Notes under the pieces: generated by a model
Databases searched by the model: none
Told to the model about the DNA's origin: nothing
What the model saw: the letters and a program-made list of their open reading frames with translations, nothing else
Position numbers and translations under genes: made by a program
Shown: positions 1 through 7,189 of the stretch, piece by piece
How the letters are laid out: every line of letters starts with the position of its first letter
Position numbering within the stretch: the stretch's first letter is position 1
DNA from: Monoraphidium neglectum
Taxonomy: Eukaryota > Chlorophyta > Chlorophyceae > Sphaeropleales > Selenastraceae
Reading direction: 5' to 3'
Assembly: GCF_000611645.1 (NCBI RefSeq)
Contig: NW_014012662.1
Span: 1 to 18,101, forward strand
Length of the DNA: 18,101 bases

Positions 1-1077
1 GCCCCCAACCCCGCGGCGCTGCACCGCTGGGAGCTGGTGCGTCTGCTGGCCCGGTTCCGCGCGGCGCGGCGGCGCCAGCTGCTGGAGGCATGGCACTCGA
101 CGGTGGAGGGCGCGGTGCGGCGCGCAGAGGATGCCGCGCGCGTGGCCGAGGTGGCGGCCTGGAGGACGCTGGGGCAGGCGGTGCAGGTGGGCTGGGGAAG
201 GTGGCAGGGGGTGAGGTGGGGGTGGGGGCTCGGCTGTGGCGCGGCTGTGGTCTGGGCGGACTCAGCAGGAGGGGCTGTGCAGGTTGACGGGGGTCAAGGG
301 GGGGTAAGGATGCAGCTAGGCCCTCCAGCCGCGGTTGCTGACGCGTGCGGGGCTGCATGCCGCACCGCAGGTGGACGTGCTGGGGAGGGCGCGGGCGTGA
401 TGGGCAGCGGGGCTCGGAGGGCGCGCACGGTCGCGGGTGTTTGCGGGGTGCAGCGCACGACAGCTCTGTGAGCAGCTCGCGTTCCTTGTTGCCTGGGCCT
501 GCGGTATTTGGTGGAGCGGCACACTTGGATATTGTCAGGGGTTAAATGTGGCAGAACGGCTTGCTGGCACATCGACACTCAATACTGGGAATCCCTCTCA
601 ACCCCCTCCACGCACCAGGTGACGCGTTGTGGTGAGGTGTACGATGCCCCGGACACCCCGCCAAAGCAGCAGCAGCCGCGCTCCCCCGCACGCCCCTCCA
701 GCGCCCCACGCAGCACAGCGGCCGCCGCCAAGCTGCGCGCCGGCCGGCCCCTCACCGGCAGCGCCCCTGGCTCGCCGGCCAAGGCGGCGGCTCTGCCCGC
801 CCCCCTGCTAGACGTGGGGCCGGGCGCCCTGGGCGGACTGGCGCCCTCGCCCAGACCAGACAAGCCAGCCGGTGCGCGCGTGGCGCAGCAGCAGCAGCAG
901 CAGCAGCTTCAGCAGCGCGGCCGGCTGCAGGCATCAACACCCACCAAAGCGGCTCCTTGGTCGGGCCCTCCGGGCCTCGGGACGCCCGGGGGCGCCGCCA
1001 CAGCGGCGGCGGCGAAGATCAGCCTCCGGCGCCGCGATGACCGCGGGGCGCCTTCATCGGCTGCCGGGCGGTTTTGA
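1..1077 (+). CDS. 3' part of an unrecognised gene (two exons)
   Basis: Partial at the left edge. Exon 1 (1-186) is read in frame from base 1 and gives a charged helical segment rich in Arg, Ala and Glu (LLARFRAARRRQLLEAWHS, then VEGAVRRAEDAARVAEVAAW), which could form a coiled coil. It ends on a codon boundary at CAG|GTGGGC. A matching phase-0 acceptor, CACCAG|GTG, starts exon 2 at 619, giving a 432-nt intron (187-618). Exon 2 (619-1077, stop TGA) encodes a disordered Pro/Ala/Ser/Gln tail with a run of seven Gln near 886-906 and a basic end (KISLRRRDDRG). I do not recognise a family. The Trp-spaced helix loosely recalls spindle or centrosome helical repeats, but one copy is not enough to claim that. 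The frame and stop are fairly secure; the exact donor is less so. No TGTAA is seen in the several hundred bases after the stop. Confidence 0.6.
187..618 (+). other. Intron in the left-edge gene
   Basis: GT donor at 187 and AG acceptor ending at 618, joining two phase-0 exons. The interior has stop codons in the frames that would continue the upstream exon. A second AG at about 370 could start a small extra exon, but it meets a stop within ten codons in phase 0, so a single intron is preferred. Confidence 0.5.
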
Positions 1078-2295
1078 GCGGCCTACTTTGGCGATCGGGT
1101 TGTGCCGGGTGCAATGCGGTCGTTTACCCGCCTGTCTGTCGCGTGGTGTGGGCCCAGCAAGCACTGCCCTAGTTGCATCACACCTCATTTTCAGGAAATG
1201 TCGTGCCGCCATGCCCCCGCATCCGAGTGCGTGCTATGGTTGCACGGATGGTGCGCCCTGCTGTCGAGACTGGTAGAGACAGGCGCTTCATGCTTCTCAG
1301 GAACTGATAGCAGGGTAGTCCAGGTGGCGGCAGGTGACCACGCTTGTGCATTGCAGGGTGCGTTTCCAACCGCCAACTCAAGAGTATTGACGTTTTACAC
1401 ACTCGTACTCCTAGTGCATTTCAAAAGCTGCACACAAATCTGCTAATTGATATTGTTGATAGAGGGAGAAGGGTAAAAGAACCAGAGGGTCCCTGAGGCG
1501 GGGGTTTCAAAAGGGTCCAACTATTTTGCAGCGCAATGCGCCATTGCCGCAGCTGCACAACTGTTCGGGCGGGCTTTGGGCCAATGGTGTGCGATCCGCA
1601 TGGACAGCCAGAGCTACACCAGTACCAGATATGGCTGAAGTTGTCTGCCATCATAAACTGAAATTGGCTGGGGCGAAACGTGGCTGTCCGGTGCATGCTG
1701 GTGAAGCGCGGAGAGGAGTACATGAGGGGTCAGGCGATGCGCCTTGCCGCTCTGCTCTTCCAGACGATCATCGCCTGAGCACGCAGGTCCGGGTCTTTGA
1801 AGACTCGCACGCGCGTGTGCATACACGCATTGCGACCCGCCAATCGACCGTGCGCTTTGCAGTGCAGCATGGGAGGCTCATACGGCCCAGGCAGCTCAGG
1901 GGGCCAGCCGATGGCAGAGGGCAGTGCGTGGCCCCTCGCAGAGCTCATCAGCGGAGGATGCAGGCACCCAACAACTGGGCCTGCCGTCCGATCATGGTTG
2001 TCACCACGGGGTGAATACGCCGCCAAACACCCAGACAAGGGGCAGGCAATGTGTGCACCGGCAACGCCGTCAAGCATTGCCGCTGCGACGGCAGGGCACA
2101 GGCCCGGCTGCGCAACAAAAAGCAGGCGCAGGCAGTTTGACAACTGCTGCGGTAAACATAACAGCCCTTGTCAAGTCGAAGGCCTCACGTGGCAACGGAG
2201 GTGCGCCCCCGGCGAAGCAAGCGGCCGGGCCCGCAGCCACCTGGGCCGCCGCCCGCACGTCCCGATTGGGGGGCTCTCTTCTAAACTGCCGTGGC
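1078..2295. other. Intergenic stretch with no convincing intact gene
   Basis: About 1.2 kb between the plus-strand gene on the left and the minus-strand NTF2-like gene, so it must hold the 3' flanks of two converging genes. Base composition is visibly less GC-rich than in the genes. Short open segments at about 1525-1635 and 1658-1772 look somewhat protein-like but lie in different frames and are closed by stops; see the finding on possible gene decay. A small inverted repeat (GCGTGT-GCAT-ACACGC) lies at 1813-1828. Nothing else is recognised. Confidence 0.6.
1395..1399 (-). terminator. Possible distal TGTAA polyadenylation signal
   Basis: TTACA on the plus strand reads TGTAA on the minus strand, the usual chlorophyte poly(A) signal. 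It is the only copy I found between here and the stop of the NTF2-like gene at 2296, which would imply a 3' UTR of about 900 nt. A five-base match is expected by chance at this distance, so this is tentative. Confidence 0.2.
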
Positions 2296-4269
2296 TCACA
2301 TTGCGCGCTTGATCCGCACTATGAGGCCGCCCTTGACGACGATCTGGTCCTTGAACGAGAACCGGCGGATGCCCATCTTGAAGCCATAAGATACCACCAC
2401 CGAGGCGGGGCGCCCCACCGGGTCCGGCAGCGACACATCCAGCGTCGGCGGCGCCAGGCACTTGGCAAGGCGGCGGCCCGCCGCGCCGTAACCGACGCGC
2501 AACGAGGGGCCCTCGGCCTCGTCACCGCTGGCGCGGCTGACACCGCTGGCGCCGCTGTCCCGGCGTGAGACACCCCCAGTGCCTGATGCTGCCTCCTCGC
2601 CACCGCCGTCGCCATCGCCGTCGCCGCTGTCTTTGTCCTCATCGCCCCTGGAGTGTTCGCGGTCTATGTAAGCGCCAATCATCTTCACAAACTGCTCCAT
2701 GCCGCCGTTGAGGCGCCGCAGCGCCGCCATCTTGCCCGCGTGCACGGTCTTGTCCACCGCCACCAGCCGCACCTCCCCATCAAACAGCCCCGCCACAGCC
2801 GGCGCGGACGCCCACTTCGGGTCCCCGCGCTCCAGCGCAGCCAGGAACTCCCGAGCAAAGCGCTCCGCCACGCCCAACGGCGACGCCGGGTCGGGAGGCG
2901 CTTGCTGCGCCGCTGCGTCGTGGGCGCCCGCCGCGGCGGCGGGCTGCTGGGTAGGATGCTGCTGCTTGGAAGAGCGCTGCCGCCGCACGACGAGGCGCCA
3001 GCCACTCGGGGGTAGAGCCGCCGCTGCGGCGGCCGGCGCAACGTGGCCGGCGGCGCCGCCGTCCAGGCTGTCGACGCTGACGTGGCTGCCTGCTGAGCCG
3101 CTGCCGCCCCTGCCGGGCGAAACTGCAGTCCCGGACGTGCCGCCGCTGCTGCTCGCCGTCGCCGCTGGCCGGCGGCCAGCTGACGCGCGGCTGCGCGCGA
3201 CGGCCAGCAGGGACGTGCCGGCAGAGCTGCTGCAGGCTGAAGCCAGGCTGCCCTCTGTGGCCTGGCGGCGCGCCGCACCCCCGGCCGTGCCTAGGCGCCG
3301 AAGGGCGCCGGTGCTGGCCGGGCGTGGCAGCGGCAGCGGCAGAGCGCTGCCGTCGCCGCCGCCGCTGCCGCCACCCCCACCTCTGCCGCCTGCGCTGCCG
3401 CTGCCAGCGGTGCCCGGCCGCCTGCCCGCGGGGCGCAGCGCACCAAACGACGTCGCGTGCCGCATCAGCGCGGCTGGGCGCAGCGACGCTCCGAAGCTGC
3501 CGCCGCTGGCCGCGCCTGCCAGCAGCGCCGGGCTCGACACCACCGGCTGCAGGATGCTGTGCGCCGAGGCAGAAGCGCTGTAGCTGGCAGGCCCACCGCC
3601 GCCGCCGCTGCTGCTGCTGCTGATTGGGGCGCCGGAGGCAGCGGCCTCAGCAACCTCGGCACCGTCCCCAGCGAGCAGCTCAAAAACACTGCTGTTGTCG
3701 TCGTCATCATCGCCGGGCCCACCTCCTGAGGACGCCGCCGCATGTTGCCGCGGCGCCGGTGCGGACCGCGTCCGAGAGGGAGCGCGGTCGGTGAGGGGGG
3801 AGGGGCCGGCAAACAGGGTGCCCGCCAGCAGCTGGGCGCTCACGGCGCTGAACGGCGTCGGCGTAGGGCCGCCGCCTGCCACGACCCAGGCGTCTGCGGC
3901 CCCCGGCCGCAGCCTGGCCCCAGAGGCCTGCTGGCCGGCGCTCACAGCCGCCGCGGCAGTGGCGGCGGCAGCTGCGGCGGTGCCACCCCAGCGGCCGCTG
4001 CCCTTGCTGGCACGGCTGCCGCTGCTGGCCGGCAGTTCCATTTCGGAGGGCGAGTCGGCCGTCGCCCGCACAGTGGCGAGCGTGCTTGCGGCCGTGCGCC
4101 GCGCGGCCGCGTGCGGTGGCGGCCGCTTGGGAAGAGAAAGCTTCTGGCCCTCTGGCGGCTGTGGCGTAGCGCCGACCGTGCGCGGCGCGTCGCGGGCGCC
4201 GCCGCCATTGTCGAGCGCGTCAACTGCACCTTGGGCAACGCCACAGCACACCAGCCGCCTGAGGGCCAT
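2296..4269 (-). CDS. Low-complexity protein with C-terminal NTF2/SnoaL-like domain
   Basis: One open frame of 657 residues, ATG at 4269 in a good context (CAAGATGGC) and TGA at 2296-2298. Residues 1 to about 460 are mostly disordered, with Ala, Gly, Ser and Pro runs and short basic patches. From about 466 the sequence changes to ordered protein: VAERFAREFLAALERGDPKW, then FDGEVRLVAVDKTVHAGK and a helix ending EQFVKMIGAYIDREHSRG. This is the helix, beta-strand and pocket order of NTF2-like (SnoaL, ketosteroid-isomerase-like) folds. An acidic Gly/Asp/Glu/Ser insert (about 539-590) follows. The fold seems to resume with VSLPDPVGRPASVVVSYGF, FSFKDQIVVKGGLIVRIKRA, which fits the closing strands of such a domain. 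The family assignment rests on pattern only. Members serve as small enzymes, binding modules or dimerisation domains, so no reaction is proposed. A CAG acceptor-like site preceded by pyrimidines (about 4318-4328) suggests a possible 5' UTR intron. Confidence 0.7.
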   Translation of the reverse strand: MALRRLVCCGVAQGAVDALDNGGGARDAPRTVGATPQPPEGQKLSLPKRPPPHAAARRTAASTLATVRATADSPSEMELPASSGSRASKGSGRWGGTAAAAAATAAAAVSAGQQASGARLRPGAADAWVVAGGGPTPTPFSAVSAQLLAGTLFAGPSPLTDRAPSRTRSAPAPRQHAAASSGGGPGDDDDDNSSVFELLAGDGAEVAEAAASGAPISSSSSGGGGGPASYSASASAHSILQPVVSSPALLAGAASGGSFGASLRPAALMRHATSFGALRPAGRRPGTAGSGSAGGRGGGGGSGGGDGSALPLPLPRPASTGALRRLGTAGGAARRQATEGSLASACSSSAGTSLLAVARSRASAGRRPAATASSSGGTSGTAVSPGRGGSGSAGSHVSVDSLDGGAAGHVAPAAAAAALPPSGWRLVVRRQRSSKQQHPTQQPAAAAGAHDAAAQQAPPDPASPLGVAERFAREFLAALERGDPKWASAPAVAGLFDGEVRLVAVDKTVHAGKMAALRRLNGGMEQFVKMIGAYIDREHSRGDEDKDSGDGDGDGGGEEAASGTGGVSRRDSGASGVSRASGDEAEGPSLRVGYGAAGRRLAKCLAPPTLDVSLPDPVGRPASVVVSYGFKMGIRRFSFKDQIVVKGGLIVRIKRAM

Positions 4270-5093
4270 CTTGCCCCCTCCACGGGTGATTCTTCGCCGC
4301 CTAGTGTCGCTTGATGCTGTGGGGCAGGGGATCTGCGTGACGGGAGAGAGGCCGGATTGCCGAGCCAGGGCTGAGGCGGCGGCGTTGCAGTGCTGACGGG
4401 GAGCAAGGGCAGGCCTCGAGTGTCAGACACCTTGGTGGCTCGGCTGTGCAGCCGGAAGGCGCCGGGCAGGGGCTACAGCTCGTTCTGCTGCTAGGAAAAT
4501 CGACTCCCGGCATCCCTCTCTCGTGCCGAGAATCGGCTCAGCAAGCAATCGCCGTCGGTCGCGGCCGTACCAAGGTTACTGAGCCCCTGAGACCTTTTGG
4601 GCAGGCTGGCGTCCCTCACTGGCCACTGTCGTCAACAATAAACGAAGTTTTTGCATTCATTGTTGATACTCAAGAGCTTTCGACGCGGCAGCCCGAGTCC
4701 TTGGTCGCAGCTCGGACCGCGGGAAGTTGCCTTTGGCGTTGCCGGCCGTTTGCAATCCTGCGACGTGAAAAATCGCGGCGTTCAGTTTGAACGGCGAGCT
4801 CAGGAGAATCGTTGCTTGCGGGGCGGGCCCTTCCTCTCGACCTCGGCGCTGTTGTGCGTTTGACCGGTCCAATAGGTTGACACACTCGTGCACGGTTCGA
4901 TGGCGCATGCTGGCTAGTGATGCACCAGATTGTTGTCATCGCATTGGTAGTTGGCTGCTGCGGACCCACCTGTTTGTCCTGCATGGCAAGGGCCCGCTCT
5001 CATCCCCCTGCTGGCGTTGCGTTGGCGGAATGACAAGCTGAGATCATTGTCCGTGTGATGTTTTGGTCACAATAAATCCATCCCGCCATTTGC

Positions 5094-5101
5094 TTATATA
5101 A
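5094..5101. promoter_or_regulatory. TATA-box-like element, direction uncertain
   Basis: TTATATAA is self-complementary, so it reads as a TATA box on both strands. On the minus strand it could serve the NTF2-like gene, whose ATG is about 820 bp away; that would need a long or spliced 5' UTR. On the plus strand the only frames that follow are antisense to exon 3 of the LUMINIDEPENDENS-like gene. No start site can be fixed from sequence. Confidence 0.3.
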
Positions 5102-5155
5102 CCACACCTGGAGCCCGAGCACTCTCAACCAAAACACATGCTCATGGACAAGCGG

Positions 5156-5160
5156 TTACA
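5156..5160 (-). terminator. TGTAA polyadenylation signal of the LUMINIDEPENDENS-like gene
   Basis: Plus-strand TTACA reads TGTAA on the minus strand, about 35 nt past the TGA stop at 5195-5197. TGTAA is the common chlorophyte poly(A) signal. The place and strand fit, although the implied 3' UTR would be short. Confidence 0.45.
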
Positions 5161-5194
5161 ACACCACCCACCACCCGGCCGGGTGGCAATCTTC

Positions 5195-6715
5195 TCACCC
5201 ATACCCCCCCTGGCCCATCACCCTGTACTGTCCCTGCTGCAGTGTGGTGGCGGGCTGGAGCCGCAGCTGCACCATGGCGGGTGGCCCCTGCCCCAAGGAC
5301 AGCGTCGCCCCGCTCCCACCCGCAGGCTTCAGGACAGCTGCGCCCAGAGCTGGCTGCGGCAGTTGCTGCAGGGTGTGTGGCTGCTGAGGTGGGTCGGCTG
5401 CGGGCTGGTGTGTCAAGCTCTGCGCTTGGGGAGGGGCCAACGCATGGTTGGGCTGCTGCTGCTGCTCGGGCTGCTGCTGATGGCGCCACGAGGTTAGCTG
5501 CTGCTGTTGCTGCTGTCGTTGGTCCGCGTGCCAGGCCGCCAGCTCCTCAGCAAACTGCGCTAGCTGTGCGAGCTGCTGGCCCGTGGGCGGGTCCTTCTCC
5601 TTGCGCATGCAGTGTTGAGCCAGGGCCTCCGGGGTCGGCGCCTCCGGCAGGTGCGTAGGCAGGCGCACCCCTGAGTTGCCAAATCCGGGGACAAGGCCGA
5701 GGAGTGCAGGTCGCGTCGGGCCGTTCGCTGCCTTGGGGCGGAGCAGCTGCAGTCCACCAGTCGTACTCCTACCCGCCACATCACCCAGGTGCCCTGCGCG
5801 CGCACGCCATCGCATCCGCCCGGAGAAGCCCCCCGGCCCCGAACGCTCCACCAAACCCACGAGCCCGCCCAGGGCCGACCCCGCCACCTACCCGCCAGGA
5901 ATAGCGCCGCAGCTGAGTCCCCCGGCTCCGCCACCCAGTCCCAGGGCATCACCTCGGGCGCAGCACCCGCCGCGCTAACGGTTGGCGGCGGCATGCTCAC
6001 GCCGTTCACAAAGGACTCCTGCCCGGCCCCCACCGGCCACCGCTCCACTACCAGCTCCCCTGTCTGCGCGTCGCGCTCGTAAGCGGCCGCAAATACGCCC
6101 TCGGGGACAACCAGCGGCGCCAGCCACGCACCCGGCGGCCGAGGCCGCCGCGCGTCCCCCGGCGCCCAGGGTCCGCCGGCGATGAGGACCTCCCACGCGC
6201 GCCGCTCGCGCCGCGCCTGCGCTTCCCAGGCGTCGCGGGCCGTGTCGCGCGCCACCTCAGCGTTGAAGCGCTCCACCAGGGCCGAAAGGCCCTGACTGCG
6301 CGGGGCGGGGCCGCCGTGCGCCGCGCCGCTGGTGGGCTGGACAATGGGGGCTGACAGTGGGAAGGGCGGCGTTCTAAACCTGAAGGGAGGGACGTGCGTG
6401 GGGGCTGGCGGCGGGGGCGCAGGCGGCGGGGCCGCAGGCAGCGGCGGCACAGGCAGCGGGGCGGCGGCTGCGGCGGCTGCGGCTGCGTGCTGGGTAGGAA
6501 GCGCCGGTCCCGTTGCCGCCGCCCTGGCTTGCTCTCGTGTGTGGTCTTGCGCCCTGCTGGGCAGCGGCCGCCGTGCATCTGGGGCCCAGCCGCCTGGTGG
6601 CGGGCGGCTGCCGCCATTAGGTGCTGATTGCCACCGCTGCTCCTGCTGCTGCTGCTGTTCCTGCTCCTGCTGCTGCTGCTGCCGCTGCTGTTGCTGCTGC
6701 TGTTGGTTCTGCTGG

Positions 6716-6757
<42 letters not shown>

Positions 6758-7156
6758 TCCTTCGCTTGTTGTTGTGGTGGTGCCTTGTCAACCTGTGCTT
6801 GAGCCCGCTGCGGGGCCTGCGGCGGAGACGCCTTGTCCACCTGGGTGGGCGGCGTGCGTTGCCGGGCTTCCCAACCCCGCGGCTCCTCCCTTTCCTTGCG
6901 CTTGTGAGGCCCGCTGCCGTCAGGGACGGCCCTGCCAGTCGGAACCCCTTCGCCCAGCATCTGCGCAACTCGCCGCTGCTTCAGGATGGCGTCTGTTGAG
7001 AGGGGGCGCTCAACGTGGTGGTGGTGGTTGTGGTGGGGTTGATGACCGGCAGTCCCCTGGTGCTGCTGAGGCTTGACGGGGGCCTCACCCGGCTGCGGCA
7101 CGGGCGCCACCCGCCCACGCTGTGCCTCCTGCTGCTGCTTCTGCTTCTGTTTCTGC

Positions 7157-7189
<33 letters not shown>

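Larger units (their letters stand above)
4270..5194. other. Intergenic region upstream of the NTF2-like gene
   Basis: About 0.9 kb between two minus-strand genes, holding the promoter and 5' UTR of the NTF2-like gene and the 3' flank of the LUMINIDEPENDENS-like gene. It is less GC-rich than the genes and has no convincing open frame. Items seen: an 8-bp inverted repeat (TCAACAAT at 4632-4639, ATTGTTGA at 4659-4666), a TATA element at 5094-5101, and a TGTAA on the minus strand at 5156-5160. Confidence 0.6.

Noticed and set aside
2699..3583. Plus-strand frame of 294 residues opposite the NTF2-like gene
   Set aside because: Low-complexity Arg/Ala/Pro sequence. The minus strand gives the ordered C-terminal domain and a good start context.
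4885..4925. GGTTCGAT, resembling a tRNA T-loop
   Set aside because: The flanking bases do not form the five-pair T stem, and no acceptor or anticodon stem could be found around it.
6332..6802. Plus-strand frame with long Cys and Ala runs
   Set aside because: It arises from the CTG-rich antisense of the Gln- and Ala-coding exon. Runs of Cys from TGC repeats are typical of such shadows.
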